Assembly: GCF_050948215.1 (NCBI RefSeq)
Contig: NW_027488567.1
Coordinates: 1,736,001 to 1,800,000 of the forward strand
Direction: 5' to 3'
Source of the DNA: Halictus rubicundus
Lineage: Eukaryota > Arthropoda > Insecta > Hymenoptera > Halictidae
DNA length: 64,000 nt
Positions 40,210 to 55,199 of the stretch are shown piece after piece (positions within the stretch are counted from its first letter, which is position 1; every line of letters starts with the position of its first letter). The notes below the pieces were generated by a model that had not been told where the DNA came from, made no database searches, and worked only from the letters and a program-made list of their open reading frames with translations. The translations under genes and the position numbers were made by a program.

Positions 40210-40975
40210 TAAGATAGGATAGAGGATAACATAGGGGATTGGATAGGATAGAGGAGAGGAGACCATAGAGGATAGGATAGGATTGATGATAGGATAGGAA
40301 AGATTACAGGATAGGATACAGGATACGATATTATAGAGGATACGATATTATAGAGGATAGGATACGATAGAGGGTAGGATAGGATAGTGGATAGGATAGG
40401 ATAGAGGAGAGAATAGAGGATAGGATAGAGGATTCGATAGGATAGAGGATATTATAGGATAGAGGATAGGATAGGATGGAGGATAGGATAGGATAGAGGA
40501 TAACATAGGGGATTGGATTGGATAGGGGATGGGAGACGATGGAGGATAGGATAGGATTGATGATTGGATAGGAAAGATTACAGGATAGGATACAGGATAC
40601 GATATTATAGAGGATAAGATATTATAGAGGATAGGATAGGATAGAGGATAGGATAGGATGGAGGATAGGATAGGATAGAGGATAGCATAGGATAGAGGAT
40701 AGGATAGGATATAGGATAGGATAGGATAGAGGATAGGATAGGATACAAGATACGATATTATAGAGGATACGATATTATAGAGGATAGGATAGGATAGAGG
40801 ATAGGATAGGATAGAGGATAGGATAGGATAGAGGATAGGATAGGATAGAGGATAGGATAGGATATAGGATAGGATAGGATAGAGCATAGGATAGGATAGA
40901 GGATAGGATAGGATAGAGGATTGGATAGGATAGAGGATACCAAAGGATAGAGGATAGGATAGGATTGAGGATAGG

Positions 40976-42160
40976 ATAGGAAAGAGGACAGGATGGGATA
41001 CAGGATACGATATTATAGAGGATACGATATTGTAGAGGATAGGATAGGGTAGAGGATAGGATAGGATAGAGGATAGGATAGGATAGAGGAGAGGATAGGA
41101 GAGAGGATAGGATAGGACAGAGGATAGGATAGGATAGAGGATAGGATAGGATATAGGATAGGATAGGATAGAGGATAGGATAGGATAGAGGATAGGATAG
41201 GATAGAGGATTGGATAGGATAGAGGATAGTATAAGATAGAGGATAGGATAGGATAGAGGATAGTATAGGATAGGGGATAGGATAGGATAGAGGATAAGAT
41301 AGGATAGAGGATAACATAGGGGATTGGATAGGATAGAGGATGGGAGACGATGGAGGATAGGATAGGATTGATGATAGGATAGGAAAGATTACAGGATAGG
41401 ATACAGGATACGATATTATAGAGGATACGATATTATAGAGGATAGGATAGGATAGAGGATAGGATAGGATAGAGGATAGGATACGATAGAGGATACGATA
41501 TAGAATAGGATAGGATAGAGGATAGGGGATTGGATCGGATACAGGATAGGAGACGGTAGAGGATTGGATAGGATAGAGGATAATATAGGATAGAGGATAT
41601 GATAGGATGGAGGATAGAATAGGATAGAGGATAAGATAGGATAGAGGATAACATAGGGGATTGGATAGGATAGAGGATAGGAGACGATAGAGGATAGGAT
41701 AGGATTGATGATAGGATAGGAAAGATTACAGGATAGGATACAGGATACGATATAGAGGGTAGGATAGGATGGAGGATAGGATAGGATAGAGGATAGGATA
41801 GGATAGAGGATAGGATAGGATAGGATATAGGATAGGATAGGATAGAGGATAGGATAGGATAGAGGATAGGATAGGATATTTGATATGATAGGATACAGGA
41901 TAGGATAGGATAGAGGATAGGATAGGATAGAGGATAGGATATGATAGAGGATACCAAAGGATAGAGGATAGGATAGGATTGTGGATAGGATAGGAAAGAG
42001 GACAGGATAGGATACAGGATACGATATTATAGAGGATACGATATTGTAGAGGATAGGATAGGATAGAGGAGAGGATAAGAGAGAGGATAGGATAGGACAG
42101 AGGATAGGATAGGATAGAGGATAGGATAGAATAGAGGATAGGATAGGATAGAGGATAGGA
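40976..42160 (+). repeat. 1.2-kb block, third relative of 38.6 and 45.1 kb
   Basis: This matches 38,636-39,850 with a shift of 2,340 (AAAGAGGACA at 38,641 and 40,981; TGGGAGACGA at 39,001 and 41,341). After about 34 bases are lost near 41,750, inside the CGATATTATA doublet, the shift is near 2,305. The doublet has been shortened here to a single CGATATAGAGGG remnant. Confidence 0.82.
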
Positions 42161-43319
42161 TAGGATAGGATATTTGATAGGATAGGATAGGATAGAGGAT
42201 AGGATAGGATAGTTGATAGGATAGGATACAGGATAGGATAGGATAGAGGATAGGATAGGATAGAGGATAGGATAGGATAGAGGATAGTATATGATAGAGG
42301 ATAGGATAGGATAGAGGATAGGATAGGATAGAGGATAGGATAGGATAGAGGATAGGATAGGATAGAGGATTGGATAGGATAGAGGATACCAAAGGATAGA
42401 GGATAGGATAGGATTGAGGATAGGATAGGAAAGAGGACAGGATGGGATACAGGATACGATATTATAGAGGATACGATATTGTAGAGGATAGGATAGGGTA
42501 GAGGATAGGATAGGATAGAGGATAGGATAGGATAGAGGAGAGGATAGGAGAGAGGATAGGATAGGACAGAGGATAGGATAGGATAGAGGATAGGATAGGA
42601 TATAGGATAGGATAGGATAGAGGATAGGATAGGATAGAGGATAGGATAGGATAGAGGATTGGATAGGATAGAGGATAGTATAGGATAGAGGATAGGATAG
42701 GATAGAGGATAGTATAGGATAGAGGATAGGATAGGATAGAGGATAAGATAGGATAGAGGATAACATAGGGGATTGGATAGGATAGAGGATGGGAGACGAT
42801 GGAGGATAGGATAGGATTGATGATAGGATAGGAAAGATTACAGGATAGGATACAGGATACGATATTATAGAGGATACGATATTATAGAGGATAGGATAGG
42901 ATAGAGGATAGGATAGGATAGAGGACAGGATACGATAGAGGATACGATATAGAATAGGATAGGATAGAGGATAACATAGGGGATTGGATAGGATAGAGGA
43001 TAGGAGACGATAGAGGATAGGATAGGATTGATGATAGGATAGGAAAGATTACAGGATAGGATACAGGATACGATATTATAGAGGATACGATATTATAGAG
43101 GATAGGATAGGATAGAGGATAGGATAGGATGGAGGATAGGATAGGATAGAGGATAGGATAGGATAGAGGATAGGATAGGATAGGATAGAGGATAGGATAG
43201 GATAGAGGATAGGATAGGATAGAGGATAGGATAGGATAGAGGATAGGATAGGATAGAGGATAGGATAGGATACAGGATAGGATAGGATAGAGGATAGGAT
43301 AGGATAGAGGATAGGATGT
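42161..43319 (+). repeat. mosaic satellite segment
   Basis: Made of the same cassettes as the flanking blocks: a CCAAAGG unit near 42,389, a GGATGGGATACAGG unit near 42,440 and a TATGATAGAGG unit near 42,291. No private landmark and no gene. Confidence 0.68.
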
Positions 43320-44560
43320 GATAGAGGATACCAAAGGATAGAGGATAGGATAGGATTGTGGATAGGATAGGAAAGAGGACAGGATAGGATACAGGATACG
43401 ATATTATAGAGGATACGATATTGTAGAGGATAGGATAGGATAGAGGAGAGGATAAGAGAGAGGATAGGATAGGACAGAGGATAGGATAGGATAGACGATA
43501 GGATAGAATAGAGGATAGGATAGGATAGAGGATAGGATAGGATAGTTGATAGGATAGGATAGGATAGAGGATAGGATAGGATAGTTGATAGGATAGGATA
43601 CAGGATAGGATAGGATAGAGGATAGGATAGGATAGAGGATAGGATAGGATAGAGGATAGTATATGATAGAGGATAGGATAGGATAGAGGATAGGATAGGA
43701 TAGAGGATAGGATAGGATAGAGGATACGATAGGATAGAGGATAACATAGGGGATTGGATAGGATAGAGGATGGGAGACGATGGAGGATAGGATAGGATTG
43801 ATTATAGGATAGGAAAGATTACAGGATAGGATACAGGATACGATATTATAGAGGATAGGATAGGATAGAGGATAGGATAGGATAGAGGATAAGATAGGAT
43901 AGAGGATAACATAGGGGATTGGATAGGATAGAGGAGAGGAGACCATAGAGGATAGGATAGGATTGATGATAGGATAGGAAAGATTACAGAATAGGATACA
44001 GGATACGATATTATAGAGGATACGATATTATAGAGGATAGGATACGATAGAGGATAGGATAGGATAGAGGATAGGATAGGATAGAGGAGAGAATAGAGGA
44101 TAGGATAGAGGATTGGATAGGATAGAGGATATTATAGGATAGAGGATAGGATAGGATGGAGGATAGGATAGGATAGAGGATAACATAGGGGATTGGATAG
44201 GATAGAGGATGGGAGACGATGGAGGATAGGATAGGATTGATGATAGGATAGGAAAGATTACAGGATAGGATACAGGATACGATATTATAGAGGATACGAT
44301 ATTATAGAGGATAGGATAGGATAGAGGATAGGATAGGATGGAGGATAGGATAGGATAGAGGATAGCATAGGATAGAGGATAGGATAGGATATAGGATAGG
44401 ATAGGATAGAGGATAGGATAGGATACAGGATACGATATTATAGAGGATACGATATTATAGAGGATAGGATAGGATAGAGGATAGGATAGGATAGAGGATA
44501 GGATAGGATAGAGGATAGGATAGGATAGAGGATAGGATAGGATAGAGGATAGGATAGGAT
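43320..44560 (+). repeat. 1.2-kb block related to 39.6-40.9 kb
   Basis: The shift is 3,680 from about 39,640/43,320 to about 40,860/44,540, then 3,697 after one inserted 17-mer. Substitutions include CAAGATACG at 40,746 against CAGGATACG at 44,426. A further relative lies about 2,947 bases to the right, near 47,400. Confidence 0.8.
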
Positions 44561-44739
44561 ATAGGATAGGATAGGATAGAGCATAGGATAGGATAGAGGA
44601 TAGGATAGGATAGAGGATTGGATAGGATAGAGGATACCAAAGGATAGAGGATAGGATAGGATTGAGGATAGGATAGGAAAGAGGACAGGATGGGATACAG
44701 GATACGATATTATAGAGGATACGATATTGTAGAGGATAG

Positions 44740-46649
44740 GATAGGATAGAGGATATGATAGGATGGAGGATAGAATAGGATAGAGGATAAGATAGGATAG
44801 AGGATAACATAGGGGATTGGATAGGATAGAGGATAGGAGACGATAGAGGATAGGATAGGATTGATGATAGGATAGGATAGTTGATATGATAGGATACAGG
44901 ATAGGATAGGATAGAGGATAGGATAGGATAGAGGATAGGATACGATAGAGGATAGGATAGGATATAGGATAGGATAGGCTAGAGGATAGGATAGGATAGT
45001 GGATAGGATAGGATAGAGGATTGGATAGGATAGAGGATACCATAGGATAGACGATACGATAGGATTGAGGATAGGATAGGAAAGAGGACAGGATGGGATA
45101 CAGGATACGTTATTATAGAGGATACGATATTGTAGAGGATAGGATAGGGTAGAGGATAGGATAGGATAGAGGATAGGATAGGATAGAGGAGAGGATAGGA
45201 GAGAGGATAGGATAGGACAGAGGATAGGATAGGATAGAGGATAGGATAGGATATAGGATAGGATAGGATAGAGGATAGGATAGGATAGAGGATAGGATAG
45301 GATAGAGGATTGGATAGGATAGAGGACAGTATAGGATAGAGGATAGGATAGGATAGAGGATAGTATAGGATAGAGGATAGGATAGGATAGAGGATAAGAT
45401 AGGATAGAGGATAACATAGGGGATTGGATAGGATAGAGGATGGGAGACGATGGAGGATAGGATAGGATTGATGATAGGATAGGAAAGATTACAGGATAGG
45501 ATACAGGATACGATATTATAGAGGATACGATATTATAGAGGATAGGATAGGATAGAGGATAGGATAGGATAGAGGATAGGATACGATAGAGGATACGATA
45601 TAGAATAGGATAGGATAGAGGATAGGGGATTGGATCGGATACAGGATAGGAGACGGTAGAGGATTGGATAGGATAGAGGATATTATAGGATAGAGGATAT
45701 GATAGGATGGAGGATAGAATAGGATAGAGGATAAGATAGGATAGAGGATAACATAGGGGATTGGATAGGATAGAGGATAGGAGACGATAGAGGATAGGAT
45801 AGGATTGATGATAGGATAGGAAAGATTACAGGATAGGATACAGGATACGATATTATAGAGGATACGATATTATAGAGGATAGGATAGGATAGAGGATAGG
45901 ATAGGATGGAGGATAGGATAGGATAGAGGATAGGATAGGATAGAGGATAGGATAGTATAGGATATAGGATAGGATAGGATAGAGGATAGGATAGGATAGA
46001 GGATAGGATAGGATATTTGATATGATAGGATACAGGATAGGATAGGATAGAGGATAGGATAGGATAGAGGATAGGATATGATAGAGGATACCAAAGGATA
46101 GAGGATAGGATAGGATTGTGGATAGGATAGGAAAGAGGACAGGATAGGATACAGGATACGATATTATAGAGGATACGATATTGTAGAGGATAGGATAGGA
46201 TAGAGGAGAGGATAAGAGAGAGGATAGGATAGGACAGAGGATAGGATAGGATAGAGGATAGGATAGAATAGAGGATAGGATAGGATAGAGGATAGGATAG
46301 GATAGTTGATAGGATAGGATAGGATAGAGGATAGGATAGGATAGTTGATAGGATAGGATACAGGATAGGATAGGATAGAGGATAGGATAGGATAGAGGAT
46401 AGGATAGGATAGAGGATAGTATATGATAGAGGATAGGATAGGATAGAGGATAGGATAGGATAGAGGATAGGATAGGATAGAGGATAAGATAGAATAGAGG
46501 ATAACATAGGGGATTGGATAGGATAGAGGATGGGAGACGATGGAGGATAGGATAGGATTGATTATAGGATAGGAAAGATTACAGGATAGGATACAGGATA
46601 CGATATTATAGAGGATAGGATAGGATAGAGGATAGGATAGGATAGAGGA
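44740..46649 (+). repeat. 1.9-kb block, right copy (partner at 38,300)
   Basis: Copy of 38,300-40,209 and the longest dispersed duplicate I found in the right half of the window. The 4.5 kb between the copies is itself made of other copies from the same neighbourhood. Confidence 0.88.
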
Positions 46650-49400
46650 GAGAATAGAGGATAGGATAGAGGATTGGATAGGATAGAGGATATTATAGGA
46701 TAGAGGATAGGATAGGATGGAGGATATGATAGGATAGAGGATAACATAGGGGATTGGATAGGATAGGGGATGGGAGACGATGGAGGATAGGATAGGATTG
46801 ATGATTGGATAGGAAAGATTACAGGATAGGATACAGGATACGATATTATAGAGGATAAGATATTATAGAGGATAGGATAGGATAGAGGATAGGATAGGAT
46901 GGAGGATAGGATAGGATAGAGGATAGCATACGATAGAGGATAGGATAGGATATAGGATAGGATATAGGATAGGATAGGATAGAGGATAGGATAGGATACA
47001 GGATACGATATTATAGAGGATACGATATTATAGAGGATAGGATAGGATAGAGGATAGGATAGGATAGAGGATAGGATAGGATATTTGATATGATAGGATA
47101 CAGGATAGGATAGGATAGAGGATAGGATAGGATAGAGGATAGGATGTGATAGAGGATACCAAAGGATAGAGGATAGGATAGGATTGTGGATAGGATAGGA
47201 AAGAGGACAGGATAGGATACAGGATACGATATTATAGAGGATACGATATTATAGAGGATAGGATAGGATAGAGGATAGGATAGGATGGAGGATAGGATAG
47301 GATAGAGGATAGCATAGGATAGAGGATAGGATAGGATATAGGATAGGATAGGATAGAGGATAGGATAGGATACAGGATACGATATTATAGAGGATACGAT
47401 ATTATAGAGGATAGGATAGGATAGAGGATAGGATAGGATAGAGGATAGGATAGGATAGAGGATAGGATAGGATAGAGGATGGGATAGGATAGAGGATAGG
47501 ATAGGATATAGGATAGGATAGGATAGAGCATAGGATAGGATAGAGGATAGGATAGGATAGAGGATTGGATAGGATAGAGGATACCAAAGGATAGAGGATA
47601 GGATAGGATTGAGGATAGGATAGGAAAGAGGACAGGATGGGATACAGGATACGATATTATAGAGGATACGATATTGTAGAGGATAGGATAGGGTAGAGGA
47701 TAGGATAGGATAGAGGATAGGATAAGATAGAGGAGAGGATAGGAGAGAGGATAGGATAGGACAGAGGATAGGATAGGATAGAGGATAGGATAGGATATAG
47801 GATAGGATAGGATAGAGGATAGGATAGGATAGAGGATAGGATAGGATAGAGGATTGGATAGGATAGTGGATAGTATAGGATAGAGGATAGGATAGGATAG
47901 AGGATAGTATAGGATAGAGGATAGGATAGGATAGAGGATAAGATAGGATAGAGGATAACATAGGGGATTGGATAGGATAGAGGATGGGAGACGATGGAGG
48001 ATAGGATAGGATTGATGATAGGATAGGAAAGATTACAGGATAGGATGCAGGATACGATATTATAGAGGATACGATATTATAGAGGATAGGATAGGATAGA
48101 GGATAGGATAGGATAGAGGATAGGATACGATAGAGGATACGATATAGAATAGGATAGGACAGAGGATAGGGGATTGGATCGGATACAGGATAGGAGACGG
48201 TAGAGGATTGGATAGGATAGAGGATATTATAGGATAGAGGATATGATAGGATGGAGGATAGAATAGGATAGAGGATAAGATAGGATAGAGGATAACATAG
48301 GGGATTGGATAGGATAGAGGATAGGAGACGATAGAGGATAGGATAGGATTGATGATAGGATAGGAAAGATTACAGGATAGGATACAGGATACGATATTAT
48401 AGAGGATACGATATTATAGAGGATAGGATAGGATAGAGGATAGGATAGGATGGAGGATAGGATAGGATAGAGGATAGGATAGGATAGAGGATAGGATAGG
48501 ATAGGATATAGGATAGGATAGGATAGAGGATAGGATAGGATAGAGGATAGGATAGGATATTTGATATGATAGGATACAGGATAGGATAGGATAGAGGATA
48601 GGATAGGATAGAGGATAGGATAGGATAGAGGATAGGATAGGATAGAGGATAGGATACGATAGAGGATACGATATAGAATAGGATAGGATAGAGGATAGTG
48701 GATTGGATCGGATACAGGATAGGAGACGGTAGAGGATTGGATAGGATAGAGGATATTATAGGATAGAGGATATGATAGGATGGAGGATAGAATAGGATAG
48801 AGGATAAGATAGGATAGAGGATAACATAGGGGATTGGATAGGATAGAGGATAGGAGACGATAGAGGATAGGATAGGATTGATGATAGGATAGGAAAGATT
48901 ACAGGATAGGATACAGGATACGATATTATAGAGGATAGGATAGGATAGAGGATAGGATAGGATGGAGGATAGGATAGGATAGAGGATAGGATAGGATAGA
49001 GGATAGGATAGGATAGGATATAGGATAGGATAGGATAGAGGATAGGATAGGATAGAGGATAGGATAGGATATTTGATAAGATAGGATACAGGATAGGATA
49101 GGATAGAGGATAGGATAGGATAGAGGATAGGATATGATAGAGGATACCAAAGGGTAGAGGATAGGATAGGATTGTGGATAGGATAGGAAAGAGGACAGGA
49201 TAGGATACAGGATACGATATTATAGAGGATACGATATTGTAGAGGATAGGATAGGATAGAGGAGAGGATAAGAGAGAGGATAGGATAGGACAGAGGATAG
49301 GATAGGATAGAGGATAGGATAGAATAGAGGATAGGATAGGATAGAGGATAGGATAGGATAGTTGATAGGATAGGATACAGGATAGGATAGGATAGAGGAT
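46650..49400 (+). repeat. mosaic satellite segment with a ~529-bp tandem pair
   Basis: Within this segment the GATTGGATCGGATAC cassette occurs at about 48,171 and 48,700, a spacing near 529 bases, with similar surroundings. The second carries GTGGATTGG for GGGGATTGG. The rest relates to the 40.9-44.6 kb blocks. No gene. Confidence 0.7.
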
Positions 49401-49419
49401 AGGATAGGATAGAGGATAG

Positions 49420-50620
49420 GATAGGAAAGATTACAGGATAGGATACAGGATACGATATTATAGAGGATACGATATTATAGAGGATAGGATACGATAGAGG
49501 ATAGGATAGGATAGAGGATAGGATAGGATAGAGGATAGGATAGGATAGAGGATAGGATACGATAGAGGATAGGATAGGATATAGGATAGGATAGGATAGA
49601 GGATAGGATAGGATAGAGGATAGGATAGGATAGAGGATTGGATAGGATAGAGGATACCATAGGATAGACGAAACGATAGGATTGAGGATAGGATAGGAAA
49701 GAGGACAGGGTAGGATACAGGATACGAAATTATAGAGGATAGGATAGGATAGAGGATAGGATAGGATAGAGGATAGGATAGGATAGAGGATAGGATAGGA
49801 TAGAGGATAGGATAGGATAGAGGATAGGATAGGATAGAGGATAGGATAGGATAGAGGATAGGATAGGATAGAGGATAGGATAGGATAGAGGATAGGATAG
49901 GATAGAGGATTGGATAGGATAGAGGATAGGAGACGATAGAGGATAGGATAGGATTGATGATAGGATAGGAAAGATTACAGGATAGGATACAGGATACGAT
50001 ATTATAGAGGATACGATATTATAGAGGATAGGATAGGATAGAGGATAGGATAGGATGGAGGATAGGATAGGATAGAGGATAGGATAGGATAGAGGATAGG
50101 ATAGGATAGGATAGGATATAGGATATAATAGGATAGAGGATAGGATAGGATAGAGGATAGGATAGGATAGTTGATATGATAGGATACAGGATAGGATAGG
50201 ATAGAGGATAGGATAGGAAAGATTACAGGATAGGATACAGGATACGATATTATAGAGGATACGATATTATAGAGGATAGGATAGGATAGAGGATAGGATA
50301 GGATAGAGGATAGGATACGATAGAGGATACGATATAGAATAGGATAGGATAGAGGATAGGGGATTGGATCGGATACAGGATAGGAGACGGTAGAGGATTG
50401 GATAGGATAGAGGATATTATAGGATAGAGGATATGATAGGATGGAGGATAGAATAGGATAGAGGATAAGATAGGATAGAGGATAACATAGGGGATTGGAT
50501 AGGATAGAGGATAGGATAGGATTGATGATAGGATAGGAAAGATTACAGGATAGGATACAGGATACGATATTATAGAGGATAGGATAGGATAGAGGATAGG
50601 ATAGGATGGAGGATAGGATA
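49420..50620 (+). repeat. ~1.2-kb tandem unit, first copy
   Basis: The GACGAAACG variant at 49,667 recurs at 50,881 (shift 1,214), and the GGATTGGATC cassette at 50,361 recurs at 51,541 (shift 1,180). The difference, 34, is two monomers. This unit also shows a single CGAAATTATA following GGATACAGGATA without the usual preceding CGATATTATA unit. Confidence 0.82.
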
Positions 50621-50699
50621 GGATAGAGGATAGGATAGGATAGTTGATATGATAGGATACAGGATAGGCTAGGATAGAGGATAGGATAGGATAGAGGAT

Positions 50700-51800
50700 A
50701 GGATAGGAAAGATTACAGGATAGGATACAGGATACGATATTATAGAGGATACGATATTATAGAGGATAGGATACGATAGAGGATAGGATAGGATAGAGGA
50801 TAGGATAGGATAGAGGATAGGATAGGATAGAGGATAGGATAGGATAGAGGATTGGATAGGATAGAGGATACCATAGGATAGACGAAACGATAGGATTGAG
50901 GATAGGATAGGAAAGAGGACAGGGTAGGATACAGGATACGAAATTATAGAGGATAGGATAGGATAGAGGATAGGATAGGATAGAGGATAGGATAGGATAG
51001 AGGATAGGATAGGATAGAGGATAGGATAGGATAGAGGATAGGATAGGATAGAGGATAGGATAGGATAGAGGATAGGATAGGATAGAGGATAGGATAGGAT
51101 AGAGGATTGGATAGGATAGAGGATAGGAGACGATAGAGGATAGGATAGGATTGATGATAGGATAGGAAAGATTACAGGATAGGATATAGGATACGATATT
51201 ATAGAGGATACGATATTATAGAGGATAGGATAGGATAGAGGATAGGATAGGATGGAGGATATGATAGGATAGAGGATAGGATAGGATAGAGGATAGGATA
51301 GGATAGGATAGGATATAGGATAGAATAGGATAGAGGATAGGATAGGATAGAGGATAGGATAGGATAGTTGATATGATAGGATACAGGATAGGATAGGAAA
51401 GATTACAGGATAGGATACAGGATACGATATTATAGAGGATACGATATTATAGAGGATAGGATAGGATAGAGGATAGGATAGGATAGAGGATAGGATACGA
51501 TAGAGGATACGATATAGAATAGGATAGGATAGAGGATAGGGGATTGGATCGGATACAGGATAGGAGACGGTAGAGGATTGGATAGGATAGAGGATATTAT
51601 AGGATAGAGGATATGATAGGATGGAGGATAGAATAGGATAGAGGATAAGATAGGATAGAGGATAACATAGGGGATTGGATAGGATAGAGGATAGGATAGG
51701 ATTGATGATAGGATAGGAAAGATTACAGGATAGGATACAGGATACGATATTATAGAGGATACGATATTATAGAGGATAGGATAGGATAGAGGATAGGATA
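50700..51800 (+). repeat. ~1.2-kb tandem unit, second copy
   Basis: Second copy of the ~1.2-kb unit, with two monomers fewer across the part compared. Confidence 0.82.
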
Positions 51801-52560
51801 GGATGGAGAATAGGATAGGATAGAGGATAGGATAGGATAGAGGATAGGATAGGATAGGATATAGGATAGGATAGGATAGAGGATAGGATAGGATAGAGTA
51901 TAGGATAGGATAGTTGATATGATAGGATACAGGATAGGATAGGATAGAGGATAGGATAGGATAGAGGATAGGATAGGATAGAGGATAGGATAGAGGATAG
52001 GATAGGATAGAGGATAGGATATGATAGAGGATACCAAAGGATAGAGGATAGGATAGGATTGTGGATAGGATAGGAAAGAGGACAGGATAGGATACAGGAT
52101 ACGATATTATAGAGGATACGATATTGTAGAGGATAGGATAGGATAGAGGATAGGATAGGATAGAGGAGAGGATAGGATAGAGGATAGGATAGGATAGTTG
52201 ATAGGATAGGATAGGATAGAGGATAGGATAGGATAGTTGTTAGGATAGGATACAGGATAGGATAGGATAGACGATAGGATAGGATAGAGGATAGGATAGG
52301 ATAGAGGATAGTATAGGATAGAGGATAGGATAGGATAGAGGATAGGATAGGATAGAGGATAGGATAGGATAGAGGATAAGATAGGATAGAGGATAACATA
52401 GGGGATTGGATAGGATAGAGGATGGGAGACGATGGAGGATAGGATAGGATTGATGATAGGATAGGAAAGATTACAGGATAGGATACAGGATACGATATTA
52501 TAGAGGATAGGATAGGATAGAGGATAGGATAGGATAGAGGATAAGATAGGATAGAGGATA
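51801..52560 (+). repeat. mosaic satellite segment
   Basis: Continuation of the same cassette vocabulary: TTGATATGATAGG near 51,912, CCAAAGG near 52,033 and GTTAGGATAGG near 52,238. No gene and no long duplicate followed. Confidence 0.66.
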
Positions 52561-53373
52561 ACATAGGGGATTGGATAGGATAGAGGAGAGGAGAAAATAG
52601 AGGATAGGATAGGATTGATGATAGGATAGGAAAGATTACAGGATAGGATACAGGATACGATATTATAGAGGATACGATATTATAGAGGATAGGATACGAT
52701 AGAGGATAGGATAGGATAGAGGATAAGATACGATAGAGGATACGATATAGAATAGGATAGGATAGAGGATAGGGGATTGGATCGGATACAGGATAGGAGA
52801 CGGTAGAGGATTGGATAGGATAGAGGATATTATAGGATAGAGGATATGATAGGATGGAGGATAGAATAGGATAGAGGATAAGATAGGGTAGAGGATAACA
52901 TAGGGGATTGGATAGGATAGAGGATAGGAGACGATAGAGGATAGGATAGGATTGATGATAGGATAGGAAAGATTACAGGATAGGATACAGGATACGATAT
53001 TATAGAGGATACGATATTATAGAGGATAGGATAGGATAGAGGATAGGATAGGATGGAGGATAGGATAGGATAGAGGATAGGATAGGATAGAGGATAGGAT
53101 AGGATAGGATATGGGATAGGATAGGATAGAGGATAGGATAGGATAGAGGATAGGATAGGATAGTTGATATGATAGGATACAGGATAGGATAGGATAGAGG
53201 ATAGGATAGGATAGAGGATAGGATAGGATAGAGGATAGGATAGGATAGAGGATAGGATAGGATAGAGGATAGGATAGGATAGAGGACAGGATAGGATAGA
53301 GGATAGGATAGGATAGAGGATAGTATAGGATGGAGGATAGGATAGGATAGAGGATAAGATAGGATAGAGGATA
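52561..53373 (+). repeat. 813-bp tandem unit, first copy
   Basis: The GAGGAGAGGAGA variant and the GATTGGATCGG cassette recur 813 bases downstream (52,591 and 53,404; 52,774 and 53,587). The TTGATATG variant recurs at 818 (53,164 and 53,982) because one GGATA pentamer has been gained. One change is GAGAAAATAG here against GAGACCATAG in the copy. Confidence 0.83.
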
Positions 53374-54190
53374 ACATAGGGGATTGGATAGGATAGAGGA
53401 GAGGAGACCATAGAGGATAGGATAGGATTGATGATAGGATAGGAAAGATTACAGGATAGGATACAGGATACGATATTATAGAGGATACGTTATTGTAGAG
53501 GATAGGATACGATAGAGGATAGGATAGGATAGAGGATAGGATACGATAGAGGATACGATATAGAATAGGATAGGATAGAGGATAGGGGATTGGATCGGAT
53601 ACAGGATAGGAGACGGTAGAGGATTGGATAGGATAGAGGATATTATAGGATAGAGGATATGATAGGATGGAGGATAGAATAGGATAGAGGATAAGATAGG
53701 GTAGAGGATAACATAGGGGATTGGATAGGATAGAGGATAGGAGACGATAGAGGATAGGATAGGATTGATGATAGGATAGGAAAGATTACAGGATAGGATA
53801 CAGGATACGATATTATAGAGGATACGATATTATAGAGGATAGGATAGGATAGAGGATAGGATAGGATGGAGGATAGGATAGGATAGAGGATAGGATAGGA
53901 TAGAGGATAGGATAGGATAGGATAGGATATAGGATAGGATAGGATAGAGGATAGGATAGGATAGAGGATAGGATAGGATAGTTGATATGATAGGATACAG
54001 GATAGGATAGGATAGAGGATAGGATAGGATAGAGGATAGGATAGGATAGAGGATAGGATAGGATAGAGGATAGGATAGGATAGAGGATAGGATAGGATAG
54101 AGGATAACATAGGGGATTGGATAGGATAGAGGATGGGAGACGATGGAGGATAGGATAGGATTGATGATAGGATAGGAAAGATTACAGGGT
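53374..54190 (+). repeat. 813-bp tandem unit, second copy
   Basis: Second copy of the 813-bp unit, with the 5-base gain near 53,930. The right edge is not sharply defined. Confidence 0.8.
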
Positions 54191-54819
54191 AGGATACAGG
54201 ATACGATATTATAGAGGATACGATATTATAGAGGATAGGATAGGATAGAGGATAGGATAGGATGGAGGATAGGATAGGATAGAGGATAGGATAGGATAGA
54301 GGATAGGATAGGATAGGATATGGGATAGGATAGGATAGAGGATAGGATAGGATAGAGGATAGGATAGGATAGTTGATATGATAGGATACAGGATAGGATA
54401 GGATAGAGGATAGGATAGGATAGAGGATAGGATAGGATAGAGGATAGGATAGGATAGAGGATAGGATAGGATAGAGGATAGGATAGGATAGAGGATAGGA
54501 TAGGATTGTGGATAGGATAGGAAAGAGGACAGGATAGGATACAGGATACGATATTATAGAGGTTACGATATTGTAGAGGGTAGGATAGGATAGAGGATAG
54601 GATAGGATAGAGGATAGGATAGGATAGAGGATAGGATAGGACAGAGGATAGGATAGGATATAGGATAGGATAGGATAGAGGATAGGATAGGATAGAGGAT
54701 AGGATAGGATCGAGGATAGGATAGGATAGAGGATAGGATAGGATAGAGGATAGGATAGGATAGAGGATAGGATAGGATAGAATAGAGGATAGGAGACCAT
54801 AGAGGATAGGATAGGATAG

Positions 54820-55175
54820 AGGATAGGATATTATAGAGGATAGGATATAGGATTGGATAGGATAGAGGATAGGATTGGATAGAGGATAGGATAGGATTGA
54901 GGATAGGAGAGGATAGAGCAGATGATAGAGCATAGGAAAGAATTGAGGATAGGATAGGATAGAATATAGGATAGGATAGAGAATAGGATAGGATAGATGT
55001 TGTTATTGGATAGAGGATAGGATATGATGGAGGATAGGACAGGATAGAGGATAGGATAGGATAGAGGATAGGATAGGATAGAGGATAGGATAGGATAGAG
55101 GATTGGATAGGCTAGAGGATGCGATAGGATAGAGGATAGGATAGGATAGAGGATAGGATAGGATAGAGGATAGGA
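54820..55175 (+). repeat. 350-bp block with GAGCAGATGATAGAGC variant
   Basis: This block recurs 1,919 bases downstream at about 56,739-57,094. Its core variant GAGCAGATGATAGAGC is at 54,916, 56,835, 58,093 and 58,532 and was not seen left of 54.8 kb. The TGTTGTTATTGG variant at about 54,998 is shared only with 56,917. It marks a change in array composition. Confidence 0.84.
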
Positions 55176-55199
55176 TAGGACAGAGGATAGGATAGGATA

